Shown: positions 17,198 to 25,006 of the stretch, one piece after another | Numbering within the stretch: position 1 is the first letter of the stretch | Layout: each line of letters starts with the position of its first letter | Source of the DNA: Phaeovulum vinaykumarii | Lineage (GTDB): Bacteria; Pseudomonadota; Alphaproteobacteria; Rhodobacterales; Rhodobacteraceae | NCBI RefSeq assembly: GCF_900156695.1 | Contig: NZ_FTOM01000013.1 | Location: 1-36,571 of the forward strand | DNA length: 36,571 nucleotides | Direction of reading: 5' to 3' | The notes under the pieces: model-generated | What the model was told of the DNA's origin: nothing | Databases searched by the model: none | The model's input: only the letters and a program-made list of their open reading frames with translations | Position numbers and translations under genes: made by a program

Positions 17198-17551
17198 TTG
17201 GAAGCACCCGAGGAACCGTTTCACACCGAGAGCATTGGAGCAAGCAAGGGGATAAATCCTTTTTTTGGAGAATGGCGGCACAAGTTCAATTTTTCGCCCG
17301 TTCCACACACCGCAAACGGAGCCCGCCGCAAGGAGTTTTGCGAAAAGGTTCAGAACGAAATCGGATGCTCCTATTACTTCACGGACGAAGTAAAGGTTGA
17401 GATAACCCTTCACATCGACGAGCAAAGGATCCGCGAGACTGATCAAACTGCTGACGTTGATAATTTTGCCAAGTGCATTCTCGATTGCATCAAAGGCAAG
17501 CACGGAATCCTGATAGACGACTGTCAAATTCAAAGTCTACATATTTCATGA
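17198..17551 (+). CDS. RusA-like Holliday-junction endonuclease, N-terminal part (ends at in-frame TGA)
   Basis: A 117-residue frame whose TTG start at 17198 follows AGAGGAACTGAAGA. The segment ADVDNFAKCILDCIKGKHGI then LIDDCQI carries the aspartates of the RusA active site (DxDN...D...DD), used for Mg2+-dependent cleavage of Holliday junctions. The frame stops at TGA (17549-17551), but the same frame stays open afterwards with IDIYDEHEWFEVEVRG, which looks like the last strand of the RusA fold, leading into the next entry. So this is probably the first part of one interrupted gene. The sequence here is clearly richer in A/T than its neighbours, suggesting separate acquisition. Confidence 0.6.
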   Translation: MEAPEEPFHTESIGASKGINPFFGEWRHKFNFSPVPHTANGARRKEFCEKVQNEIGCSYYFTDEVKVEITLHIDEQRIRETDQTADVDNFAKCILDCIKGKHGILIDDCQIQSLHIS

Positions 17552-17590
17552 ATCGACATTTACGATGAGCATGAATGGTTTGAAGTCGAA

Positions 17591-18052
17591 GTGAGAGGTC
17601 ACCCTGACGAATTTCTGCTGCGCGATGTTTGTCTGTACGAAATGCCTGATGGTCTCTGGTACCCACTCAGCAATCACACATGGGATGCAGGGGAGGCAAA
17701 GCCACTCGATGATATTTTGGAAATCTCTGGCCCGCTAATTCTAGAAGCGATGACAGACTTTTCCCGGAGGCTTCGCGCAATGCTCCGCGACGCTGGCTTC
17801 AACAGAATCAAGGCTTATCGCGAAGCGAGATACCACGCCACTGGCGCGCGCGGCTTTCACAAGTCACGTGTTGAAAGCGATTTCGACCTAATCGCCCTGA
17901 AGGATTGGCGAGCCAGAATCGCCGAGCTTACAGAAAAGGGCGATTCTCGGATGAAGTCGGTTCATGCAGCACTAGTGGAGTTCAAATCGAAGAAGGACGA
18001 GAGCCTCAAGATCTGGGAGCGGCTGTACCGCTCTAAAGGGGCTAAGTCCTGA
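17591..18052 (+). CDS. Hypothetical protein, probable C-terminal part of the RusA-like gene
   Basis: A 153-residue frame from a GTG at 17591, in the same frame as the RusA-like segment and separated from it by only one TGA. It begins RGHPDEFLLRDVCLYEMPDG and ends with a basic, lysine-rich helix. No motif I recognise gives a function. There is no convincing ribosome binding site before the GTG, which favours it being the downstream half of an interrupted 284-codon gene. It converges with and overlaps by 11 bp the DUF3489 gene on the other strand. A/T-rich relative to neighbours. Confidence 0.5.
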   Translation: MRGHPDEFLLRDVCLYEMPDGLWYPLSNHTWDAGEAKPLDDILEISGPLILEAMTDFSRRLRAMLRDAGFNRIKAYREARYHATGARGFHKSRVESDFDLIALKDWRARIAELTEKGDSRMKSVHAALVEFKSKKDESLKIWERLYRSKGAKS

Positions 18053-18599
18053 CGCCATACACCGTCCCTCTTCCCTCGACCTTCTCGGCTGTAATGGGAA
18101 GGCCGAGTTTCTTCTTAAGCGCTCCCGAGATCGAACCCCTGACCGTATGTGCCAACCATCCGGTAGCCGCGACGATCTCGGCGATGGATGCCCCCTCAGG
18201 CCGCTGGAGCATGGCGATGATCCGCGCCTGCTTGGTGCCAGCGCGAATGACGACGGGTTTCGCGGTGTTGGCGTTGTCGGACGCCGGTTCCGGCTTCGGC
18301 TTCGCCTTCCGCACATTGGCGACGGCGTTGGCCACCATCGGCTCGATCCCGATGGCTTCCAGCCCGGCCTCGGTGGCGATCAGCGTGGTGCCGTGGCCGT
18401 CGCCGGTTTCGCGCCACATCGGCTCGCCGCGCCGCAGTTTGGCCTCGACCTCGTCGAGCCAGCCGCGGGCGATCATCTTGCCGACGACCATCTTGGCGGC
18501 GGCGCCGACCAGCCCATCCGGCAGCGGCAAGGCAAGGTTGCCCGGCCGGGTCGCGGCGCGGGAGAGGATCAGGGATTGGGTGTCGGACGGGGTGGTCAT
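18042..18599 (-). CDS. DUF3489 domain protein
   Basis: A 185-residue protein starting MTTPSDTQSLILSRAA at 18599. The C-terminal 70 residues match the DUF3489 pattern: GTKQARIIAMLQRPEGASIA, then EIVAATGWLAHTVRGSISGA and an ending VEGRGTVYGVRT, a predicted winged-helix DNA-binding fold. The N-terminal half is a variable domain. DUF3489 proteins are common in alphaproteobacterial prophages upstream of the terminase genes, as here. No direct function is known. A longer frame to 18785 includes the upstream noncoding stretch and is rejected. Confidence 0.8.
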   Translation of the reverse strand: MTTPSDTQSLILSRAATRPGNLALPLPDGLVGAAAKMVVGKMIARGWLDEVEAKLRRGEPMWRETGDGHGTTLIATEAGLEAIGIEPMVANAVANVRKAKPKPEPASDNANTAKPVVIRAGTKQARIIAMLQRPEGASIAEIVAATGWLAHTVRGSISGALKKKLGLPITAEKVEGRGTVYGVRT

Positions 18600-18694
18600 C
18601 GGGGCCTCCGTGGCTGTGGGCGCGCGCTGTGCGCGGCTTCTACGGAGGCAAGTCCCGTCCTCGGACGGGGCAGCCGTCGCGCCGTGTGAGCACG

Positions 18695-18916
18695 TCAGGC
18701 GGCGTGTTCGCCTTCCTTGAAGGCGCTGTCGGTGATCTGGCGCAGCAGGCCCGCATAGTGCTTCAGCGTCCCGACGTGCCCCCAATGGATCTCGTCGGGG
18801 TGGGTCTCGAAGTGGTCGGCGCTCAGGATCTGAAGGCGCGCCAACATGGTGTCGATCTCGGCCTTGGCGGCGATGAAGGCGTCGAGGGCTTTGTCGTCAT
18901 GGCGGCGGCTGGTCAT
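18695..18916 (-). CDS. Small hypothetical prophage protein
   Basis: A 73-residue, mostly helical protein (ALDAFIAAKAEIDTMLARLQ, then WGHVGTLKHYAGLLRQITDS). It is encoded between DUF3489 and DUF6900 genes in the same direction with short gaps, the usual order in Rhodobacterales prophages. The ATG at 18916 is preceded by AGGAGGGCCGCGCG (GGAG about 9 bases upstream). I recognise no function. Confidence 0.65.
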   Translation of the reverse strand: MTSRRHDDKALDAFIAAKAEIDTMLARLQILSADHFETHPDEIHWGHVGTLKHYAGLLRQITDSAFKEGEHAA

Positions 18917-18930
18917 CGCGCGGCCCTCCT

Positions 18931-19125
18931 TCAGCGGCGGGCTTCAGCGAGGCCCGCAGCATAGGCTTCTTCAAGGGCGGTGCGCATCGCCCAGACGGCG
19001 ACCTCGTGGAAATCCAGCCCGTCGCTGTTCCGGGTGTCCAGCGTCTCGACGAAGAAGTGGCGCTTCGCGATGTCGAGCATCAGCGCCTCGGGCGCGGTGG
19101 AGGTGGGTTTGGCGGTTGTGGTCAT
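18931..19125 (-). CDS. DUF6900-like small protein
   Basis: A 64-residue protein from the ATG at 19125 (MTTTAKPTSTAPEALMLDIA). The core KRHFFVETLDTRNSDGLDFH then EVAVWAMRTALEEAYAAGL fits the short DUF6900 family found next to DUF3489 in prophages. Function unknown. Its start is 123 bp from the divergent terminase small-subunit gene, so the early leftward genes and late rightward genes separate here. Confidence 0.68.
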   Translation of the reverse strand: MTTTAKPTSTAPEALMLDIAKRHFFVETLDTRNSDGLDFHEVAVWAMRTALEEAYAAGLAEARR

Positions 19126-19248
19126 GGTCTGGTCTCCGATCCGGGGGTGAGTTCCTGATCTCAAAGTCGCTCTTGCGAAAAGTATAATCAACGAAAACCG
19201 CCCTCCATTCCCGTTTATATTCAACGACTTGATCCGGAAGCCCGCACC

Positions 19249-19785
19249 ATGAAAGGCATGAGCGAACGCGAGTATGCGGCCCATTCCGGCCTTTCGCGCG
19301 GCGGGGTGCAGAAGGCGCGCAAGAACGGGCGGCTGGTGGTTTATGACGACGGGTCGATCAATGCCGCGGCCTCGGATGTGCGGCGGGCGGAGATGACGGA
19401 CCCCGACCAGCAGCGCCGGTCGCTTGGTGGCGAAGGGCTGGCCAGCGGCCCCGGCGACACGACTTCGTATATCAAGGCGCGCACGGCGCTGACGGTTTAC
19501 GCGGCGCAGGAGCGCCAGCTGGCCGTGCAGAAGAAAAAGGGCGCGCTGGTCGATCGGGCGCGGGCAGAGACCCTCGTCTTCCGCCTGGCGCGGCAGGAAC
19601 GGGATGTCTGGGTGACCTGGCCCGGACGGGTTGCCGCGCTGATGGCAGCGCAGATCATGGCGGAGGTGGAACGGCAATCCGGGGCATCGGTGACGATCGA
19701 GACCGCGATCCTGCAGAGGGTGCTGGAAGCCCATGTCAGAGAGCAGCTCGACGCCCTCGCCGATCTTCGGGTCTCGCTCGGATGA
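19249..19785 (+). CDS. Terminase small subunit-like protein (Nu1/'elements of external origin' type)
   Basis: A 178-residue protein. The first 45 residues form a helix-turn-helix (SEREYAAHSGLSRGGVQKAR, KNGRLVVYDDGSINAAAS), and the middle is a charged helix followed by RQERDVWVTWPGRVAALMAA. This architecture is the Nu1-like small terminase subunit that recognises packaging sites. The large subunit start overlaps its 3' end by 53 bp. It opens the former packaging module of the prophage. It appears intact although its partner is not. Confidence 0.68.
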   Translation: MKGMSEREYAAHSGLSRGGVQKARKNGRLVVYDDGSINAAASDVRRAEMTDPDQQRRSLGGEGLASGPGDTTSYIKARTALTVYAAQERQLAVQKKKGALVDRARAETLVFRLARQERDVWVTWPGRVAALMAAQIMAEVERQSGASVTIETAILQRVLEAHVREQLDALADLRVSLG

Positions 19786-20184
19786 TGATAACGACCTGAC
19801 AGAGGGTCTCGACCTCGGCTTCGACGGCGCCGAGGATCTGCTCCGGGTCTGGCGGCAGGGGCTGCGCCCCGATCCGAACCTGACGGTGTCGGAATGGGCG
19901 GATGCGCATCGCTGGCTCGGCTCGCGCGCCTCGGCTGAACCGGGGCGGTATCGCACCGCACGCACGCCCTATCTGCGCGCCATCATGGATGCGCTCTCGC
20001 CCGGCCATCCGGCGCAGCGCATCAGCTTCATGAAGGCGGCGCAGGTGGGCGCCACGGAAGCGGGCAACAACTGGATCGGCTTCGTCATCCACCACGCGCC
20101 GGGGCCGATGCTGGCGGTGCTGCCGACGGTCGAGATGGCGAAGAGGTCCTCGCGGGGCCGTCTTGATCCACTGATCGCGGATAT
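19733..20184 (+). pseudogene. Terminase large subunit (GpA family), N-terminal remnant
   Basis: About 150 residues of a GpA-type terminase: LLRVWRQGLRPDPNLTVSEW, ADAHRWLGSRASAEPGRYRT and the ATPase Walker-A-like loop ISFMKAAQVGATEAGNNWIG, then LPTVEMAKRSSRGRLDPLIA. After DMP (20185) homology stops and the frame runs on for 26 unrelated codons to 20263. The remaining sequence is the tail tube gene in another frame. About three quarters of the terminase, including the nuclease, is gone. DNA packaging by this element is impossible. Confidence 0.85.
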
Positions 20185-20529
20185 GCCAACGGCCTCGACC
20201 GGATCGAGACGATCCGCAACGACGGCAAGATCGAGGGCGCGGATCCCGGCATGGCGGCGCTGACCGGCAAGATCGAGGTGCGCTTTGCCGACAGCACGCT
20301 GGTGACCAAAGCCATCGACGGCACGCCTTGCGAGCTCGAATTCGCCTGGAGCCTTGGCGCCAACGCGAGCTTCACCTTCACCGCCCATGCCGTCTATTTG
20401 CCGCGGCCCCGCATCGAGATCCCCGGCCCGCAGGGCATTCAGGCGAGCTTCGACTGGCAGGCCGCAAAGGCCACCAGCCCCGCGCGCATGTGCACCGCCA
20501 CCCTCGTCAACACCGTCACCGGATACTGA
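20182..20529 (+). pseudogene. Phage tail tube protein, C-terminal remnant
   Basis: From 20182 the frame reads YANGLDRIETIRNDGKIEGA, then MAALTGKIEVRFADSTLVTK and a final immunoglobulin-like sheet ending MCTATLVNTVTGY. This is the C-terminal 115 or so residues of a siphophage tail tube protein (about 300 residues when complete). The 5' two thirds are missing because the gene has been fused out of frame to the terminase. An internal ATG at 20251 would give a 92-residue protein but not a tail tube. Confidence 0.75.
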
Positions 20530-20531
20530 CC

Positions 20532-20969
20532 ATGATCCGTCTGAACCTCTCGAACCAGCCCGAATGGCTGGACCTTGCCCCGGGCCTGCAGCTGAAGCTT
20601 GCGCCGCTCACGACCGCTCTGATGGTGGCGGCGCGCGCCGATCCGGGCCTTGCCGCACTGCCCGAGGGTGCCACGCAGGAGGAACTGGCGCTTGCCATGG
20701 CCAAGGCCGTCGCGCGTCTGGCCATTCTCGACTGGGAAGGCGTGGCCGACGAGGCATGCGCCCCGACGGCGGTGACGCCCGAGGGCATCGACGCGCTTCT
20801 CGACATCTGGCCGGTGTTCGAGGCGTTTCAGACCCGCTACGTCGCGCGCGGCCTGATGCTGGATGCCGAAAAAAACGCCTGCGCGCCCTCGCCGACTGGT
20901 CCTTCGGCGGCGGCGAAGGCTATTGCGCGGCCTGCGAAGGCCCCTGCCCCGAGTGCCCCGCAAGACTGA
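20532..20969 (+). CDS. Tail assembly chaperone (G-type, zero-frame product)
   Basis: A 145-residue protein starting MIRLNLSNQPEWLDLAPGLQ, two bases after the tail tube stop. It is helical with a proline/alanine-rich end (KAIARPAKAPAPSAPQD) of the kind seen when a zero-frame tail has no selected function. At codon 113-115 (20870-20876) it contains A AAA AAC in the correct register for -1 slippage. Position between tail tube and tape measure and the slippery site identify it as the G-like member of a G/GT pair that coats the tape measure during tail assembly. Confidence 0.78.
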   Translation: MIRLNLSNQPEWLDLAPGLQLKLAPLTTALMVAARADPGLAALPEGATQEELALAMAKAVARLAILDWEGVADEACAPTAVTPEGIDALLDIWPVFEAFQTRYVARGLMLDAEKNACAPSPTGPSAAAKAIARPAKAPAPSAPQD

Positions 20970-21199
20970 ACCAGCCGCAGACGGTCGAGGGCGCACAGAT
21001 CTGGGATCTGGTGCAACGCCTTGGCGGGCAGCTGCGGCTCGTCCCCGGCGCGGTGATCGGCTGGGACATGGGCGCGGCACTCGCCCTCGCCGAGGCGCTG
21101 GGCGTCAACAGGCTCATCGCCGCCGAAACCCTGCCCGAGATCGAGGCGGTGATGGTGCGCAGGCTCAATGAACAGATCGTCCCGCAGGCGGGCACCTGA
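20532..21199 (+). CDS. Tail assembly chaperone GT-type fusion by -1 frameshift
   Basis: If ribosomes slip back one base at 20870-20876, translation continues through KKRLRALADWSFGGGEG and on to EGAQIWDLVQRLGGQLRLVP, ending at 21199 after about 222 residues. The extension is well conserved-looking protein, with a cysteine cluster C-x2-C-x3-C-x2-C at 20924-20956, and a tail-chaperone-like C-terminus (LAEALGVNRLIAAETLPEIE). Minor GT products of this kind are established for lambda-like phages. An alternative is that one A has simply been lost from an A8 run; see findings. Confidence 0.65.
20870..20876 (+). promoter_or_regulatory. Slippery heptamer for programmed -1 ribosomal frameshifting
   Basis: A AAA AAC read in the zero frame as ga-A AAA AAC. 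This is a canonical X XXY YYZ site. It lies 93 bases before the zero-frame stop, and the -1 frame is open for 324 bases beyond, including its stop. GC-rich sequence just downstream could fold to stimulate slippage. Confidence 0.65.
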
Positions 21200-21213
21200 A
21201 CCCCCCGCGGGTT

Positions 21214-21504
21214 TCAGGGCGCCAGCGTCCGCTGGACGATGTCGGGATCCTTGTCGATGAGCGCCAGCAACACCCGCGCCGGGCCTTCCGGGCTGCGGCG
21301 GCGCTGCTCCCAGTTCAGGAGCGTGCCCTTCTTCACCCCGATGCTGCGCGCGAAATCGGTTTGCGACAGCCCCGTGCGCGACCGGATCGATTGCACATCG
21401 GGCTCGGGCAGGTCGATCTCGTGCACCCGTCCCCGCCCTTCGCCGCGGGCCTGCGCAAGTGCCTCCTTCAAGCCCTGTTCGATGCTCGCAAATGCCTCGG
21501 TCAT
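21214..21504 (-). CDS. HigA-type antitoxin / XRE-family regulator
   Basis: A 96-residue protein whose C-terminal half is a helix-turn-helix: IRSRTGLSQTDFARSIGVKK then GTLLNWEQRRRSPEGPARVL. The N-terminal part would bind the toxin. Its ATG overlaps the toxin stop (ATGA at 21501), giving the toxin-first order of higBA systems. The antitoxin is intact while the toxin gene is frameshifted. It sits antisense inside a phage tail operon, between the chaperone and tape measure genes. By analogy it represses its own promoter by binding the palindrome at 21853-21867. Confidence 0.82.
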   Translation of the reverse strand: MTEAFASIEQGLKEALAQARGEGRGRVHEIDLPEPDVQSIRSRTGLSQTDFARSIGVKKGTLLNWEQRRRSPEGPARVLLALIDKDPDIVQRTLAP

Positions 21505-21841
21505 CTTGTCCTCCTGTAACTCGCCGCCAGCGCAGCCCCTAGTTCGCGCACGATGGCCGTTTCCGAAGCCGTCAGGTTTGCCTTCTCGTTCTTGGCAAAG
21601 ACGGTGATCAGGAAAATCGGCGTCCCGTCATCGGGCTGTAAAAATGGATCACGCGATAGCCGCCGCTCTTGCCACCGCCGGGGCGGGCGAAGCGGAATTT
21701 CCGCACCCCGCCGCCAATCGCAACGCCGGTTATCGGATTGCGGGCAACAAAGTCGATCACTTCGAGCCGCTCCGCCTCCGACATGAGGCTGCGGGCACGA
21801 CGCTCGAATTCCGGGGTTTCGACGACTGTCACGATGGCCAT
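21501..21841 (-). pseudogene. RelE/HigB-type toxin, frameshifted
   Basis: Starting at the ATG at 21841 the frame gives MAIVTVVETPEFERRARSLM, then GGGVRKFRFARPGGGKSGGY and RVIHFYSP, a RelE-superfamily mRNA interferase of the HigB group. At 21633-21635 the run of three G (plus strand) should be four: the frame is lost after RVIHFYS and stops at 21608. Restoring one base gives DDGTPIFLITVFAKNEKANL and a C-terminus ending at 21501, exactly overlapping the antitoxin start. So the toxin is inactivated by a one-base loss. The original protein would be 113 residues. Confidence 0.85.
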
Positions 21842-21848
21842 GGCGCAA

Positions 21849-21882
21849 TATGTGCGCCATTGGCGCATAAGTCAATGACGCA
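21849..21882 (-). promoter_or_regulatory. Toxin-antitoxin promoter with internal palindromic operator
   Basis: On the minus strand, TTGACT (-35) is followed after 17 bp by CATATT (-10), upstream of the toxin ATG at 21841. The spacer holds a perfect palindrome TGCGCCA-A-TGGCGCA (21853-21867), and a third copy of the half-site lies at 21841-21847 over the start codon. Binding of a HTH antitoxin there would block RNA polymerase. The elements are directly visible; binding by the antitoxin is inference. Confidence 0.68.
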
Positions 21883-21902
21883 TTATCGCAAGGAGCCTCA
21901 CG

Positions 21903-24344
21903 ATGGCAGAGAAACGCGTGTCTGTCCGCCTTGTGGCGGAGGGCGGGCGGCAGGTGCGCGCCGAGCTGGAAGGGATCGGCGCGGCCGGGGCGCGCGGCTT
22001 CGGGCGGCTCTCCTCCGAGATGGAGCTTGCCAACACGCGACTCGCGGGCTTCGCGCGCAAAGCGGGGGTGGCGCTCGCGGCGGTGACCGTGGCCGCCGCG
22101 GCGGCGGGTGTGGCGATGGTGCGCGCGGGGCTTGCCAATGTCGATGCGCAGGCAAAACTCGCGCAGTCGATGCAGACCACGACCGAGAGCGTGCAAGTGC
22201 TGACATGGGCGGGCGAGCTTGCCGGGGTCTCGATGGGCGAGATCGAGCAGGCAACGAAGAAGCTCACGACGCGGCTTTCCGAGGCCGCGAGCGGGTCAGG
22301 CACGGCGGTCGGCGCGCTCGAGAAGCTGCACCTGACAGCAGCCGGTTTGCAGGCGCTGCCGCTCGATCAGCGCATCATCGCCATTCAGGACGCGCTCAAC
22401 CGTTTCGTGCCCGAGGCCGAGCGCGCGGCCGTGGCTTCGGACCTCTTTGGCGACCGCGCCGCGCTCGCCTTCCTGCGCATCGACGCGGCCACGCTGCGCG
22501 ATGCAGCCAAGGATGTGCAAGATTTCGGGGTGGCGGTGAGCGCTGCGGACTCGGCGCAGATCGAGCGCACCGGTGACGCGATCGCGCGGCTGAGCCTGAT
22601 CTGGACCGGCCTCACCAACCGCCTCACCGTTGCGGTCGCCCCCGCGCTCGAGGCGGCGGCCAATGCACTGGCTGATGTGGCGCGCGCGAGCGGCCCGCTC
22701 GGACGCGCGATCAGCCTCGTCTTCGAGAACCTCGGGCGGCTCACCACCTATGCCGCGACCTTCGCCGCCTTCATGGGGGCTCGCTGGGTCGCCGGACTTG
22801 CCGCGGCAGCGCTTTCCGTGCGCGGCCTTGCCACGGCACTCGTCGTCCTGCGCGGCGCGCTCATTCGCACCGGCATCGGGGCGCTGATCGTCGGCGTGGG
22901 CGAGCTTGTTTATCAGGTCTCCGAATTTGCGGCCCGGGTTGGGGGCGTGGGCGAGGCGTTCCGGCTGCTTGCCGATCTCGCGCGCGAGGTCTGGTCGCGC
23001 ATAGGCCTCGCGCTCGATGCGGCGCTCGCCCGGATGGCGGCGGGCTGGCTGGGGCTGAAGGCCGACGCACTCTCGGCACTTGAAGGCACCATCGCAGGCG
23101 TCGTGAGCTTTGGCGACCGCACGGCGGCAGTGTTTCAAGGCGCCTATGACGCGGCGGTGGCGATCTGGGGCAAGCTGCCGGGGGCGATCGGTGATTTTGC
23201 GTTTCAGGCGGCGAACGGGCTGATCTCGGGGGTCGAGGCGATGCTGAACGGCGTCGTCACCCGCATCAACCGCTTCATCACCGCGCTGAATGCCGCCCTG
23301 GACCTTCTGCCCGATTGGGCCGTGGGCGAAGGCGGGGTGAAGATCGGCACGCTCGATCCCATAGAATTGGGGCGCATCGGCAATCCGTTCGAAGGCGCGG
23401 CCTCTGCTGCGGGGACGGCGGCGGCCGATGCGTTTTCGGCGGCGCTTGGGCGGAGTTACATCGCACCGCCCGATCTCGGCCTTGGTACCATGGCCGATGA
23501 GGCCCGCGCCCGCGCCGAGGCCTATCGCGAAGCCTCGGGCATGCTTTCTGACGCGGGCGGGCGCCCGCTTGCCTCCTGGCAAGCGCTGAAGGATGCGGTG
23601 GCGCGCACCGGCACCGATGCGGAAACGGCTCTGACCAGCGCAACGGGCGCGGCGGACGATCTGGCCTCCGGTCTCGACGAGACCGCCGAGGCCGCGCGGG
23701 GGGCAGGTGGCGCCGCGCGCGCGGCAGGCGCTGCCGCCGAAGATGCTGCGGAGCGCGCGGTGCCGCTCTGGCGTGCCGCGAGTGATGCGCTTACCGATTA
23801 TGCCGCCAAGGCGCGCGACATCGGCAGCGATATCGGCACTGCGCTCGTCGGCGCCTTTTCCTCGGCCGAAGAGGCCGTGGCCAGCTTCGTGAAGACCGGC
23901 AAGCTCGATTTCCGCGATCTGGTCACCTCGATGATCGCCGATCTCGCCAAACTCGCGGCACGGCGCTTTGTTCTGGGGCCGCTCGCCAATGTGCTTGCCG
24001 GTGCGCTGGGCGGTGCGGGCGGGATCTTCGCCAACATCCTGCACGCGGGCGGCACGGTCGGCGCCGCGGGCCCCGAACGCATGGTTCCGGCGCTGGCCTT
24101 CGCGGGTGCCCCCCGCATGCATTCCGGCGGCTGGGCCGGTCTGCGTCCCGACGAAGTGCCCGCGATCTTGCAGCGCGGCGAGCGGGTGCTCTCGAAGCGC
24201 GAGGCGGCGGCGACCGGCAGCGCCGCCGCACCAACCGTCAACGTCACGATCATGGCGCGCGACGCGGAGAGCTTCCGGCAATCGCGCACCCAAGTCGCCG
24301 CCGATATCGCCCGGGCGGTCTCGCTTGGGCGCCGCGGCATGTGA
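21903..24344 (+). CDS. Phage tail tape measure protein
   Basis: An 813-residue protein, the longest rod-like component, which sets tail length and is injected with DNA. It has an N-terminal amphipathic region (MAEKRVSVRLVAEGGRQVRA), a hydrophobic alanine-rich segment near residues 55-75, another hydrophobic block near 295-345, long alanine-rich helices, and the lambda-type C-terminal end with a Gly-rich membrane-like segment (LGPLANVLAGALGGAGGIFA) and MHSGGWAGLRPDEVPAILQR near residue 740. The size would fit a tail of about 110-120 nm by the usual rule. Start ATG follows AAGGAGCCTCACG. Confidence 0.9.
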   Translation: MAEKRVSVRLVAEGGRQVRAELEGIGAAGARGFGRLSSEMELANTRLAGFARKAGVALAAVTVAAAAAGVAMVRAGLANVDAQAKLAQSMQTTTESVQVLTWAGELAGVSMGEIEQATKKLTTRLSEAASGSGTAVGALEKLHLTAAGLQALPLDQRIIAIQDALNRFVPEAERAAVASDLFGDRAALAFLRIDAATLRDAAKDVQDFGVAVSAADSAQIERTGDAIARLSLIWTGLTNRLTVAVAPALEAAANALADVARASGPLGRAISLVFENLGRLTTYAATFAAFMGARWVAGLAAAALSVRGLATALVVLRGALIRTGIGALIVGVGELVYQVSEFAARVGGVGEAFRLLADLAREVWSRIGLALDAALARMAAGWLGLKADALSALEGTIAGVVSFGDRTAAVFQGAYDAAVAIWGKLPGAIGDFAFQAANGLISGVEAMLNGVVTRINRFITALNAALDLLPDWAVGEGGVKIGTLDPIELGRIGNPFEGAASAAGTAAADAFSAALGRSYIAPPDLGLGTMADEARARAEAYREASGMLSDAGGRPLASWQALKDAVARTGTDAETALTSATGAADDLASGLDETAEAARGAGGAARAAGAAAEDAAERAVPLWRAASDALTDYAAKARDIGSDIGTALVGAFSSAEEAVASFVKTGKLDFRDLVTSMIADLAKLAARRFVLGPLANVLAGALGGAGGIFANILHAGGTVGAAGPERMVPALAFAGAPRMHSGGWAGLRPDEVPAILQRGERVLSKREAAATGSAAAPTVNVTIMARDAESFRQSRTQVAADIARAVSLGRRGM

Positions 24345-24353
24345 GGATCAACC

Positions 24354-24980
24354 ATGGCCTTTCACGAGATCCGTTTCCCCGATGCGATCAGCCGCGGGGC
24401 GCGAGGCGGCCCGGAGCGGCGCACCCAGATCGTCGAACTGGCCTCGGGCGCCGAGGAGCGCAATGCCAGCTGGGCCAATTCCCGCCGCCGCTATGACGTC
24501 GGCTACGGCATCCGCCGCGCCGATGATCTGGCGGCGGTCGTGGCGGTTTTCGAAGCGCGCAACGGCCGTCTTTATGGCTTCCGCTTCAAGGATTGGGCCG
24601 ATTTCAAATCCTGCCTGCCCTCGCAACTCCTAGGCCCGACCGATCAGGAGATCGGCACCGGCGATGGCAGCACGACGCAGTTTCAACTGACGAAGCGCTA
24701 CAGCTCCGGCGCGCAGAGCTGGACGCGAGGAATCACCAAGCCCGTCGCCGGGACCGTCACCATCGCCATGAACGGGGTGCCGCAAGCCTCCGGCTGGTCG
24801 GTCTCGCCCACGACCGGCCTTGTCACCTTCACCACCGCGCCCGCCGCAGACGTCGCCCTCAGCGCGGGGTTCGACTTCGACGTCCCCGTCCGTTTCGACA
24901 CCGACACGCTCGACATCACCCTCGATCTCGAACGGCTCGGCTCGATCCCCTCTATCCCCCTCACGGAGATCCGGCCATAA
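24354..24980 (+). CDS. DUF2460/TIGR02217 distal tail protein (GTA g12-like)
   Basis: A 208-residue protein beginning MAFHEIRFPDAISRGARGGP with the family strings RRTQIVELASGAEERNASWA and LYGFRFKDWADFK. These define DUF2460, which includes RcGTA gene 12 and the distal tail (Dit-like) proteins of related siphophages. The C-terminal half is a beta-rich galectin-like domain (GTVTIAMNGV..., VPVRFDTDTLDITLDLERLG). It sits directly after the tape measure gene, as in GTA clusters. Intact. Confidence 0.88.
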   Translation: MAFHEIRFPDAISRGARGGPERRTQIVELASGAEERNASWANSRRRYDVGYGIRRADDLAAVVAVFEARNGRLYGFRFKDWADFKSCLPSQLLGPTDQEIGTGDGSTTQFQLTKRYSSGAQSWTRGITKPVAGTVTIAMNGVPQASGWSVSPTTGLVTFTTAPAADVALSAGFDFDVPVRFDTDTLDITLDLERLGSIPSIPLTEIRP

Positions 24981-25006
24981 ATGACGACACAAGTTTTGTC
25001 GGCGCA

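Noticed and set aside
22296-24293. A 665-codon minus-strand frame opposite the tape measure gene
   Set aside because: It is an antisense shadow with His/Arg-rich composition and no domain; the plus-strand tape measure protein explains the region.
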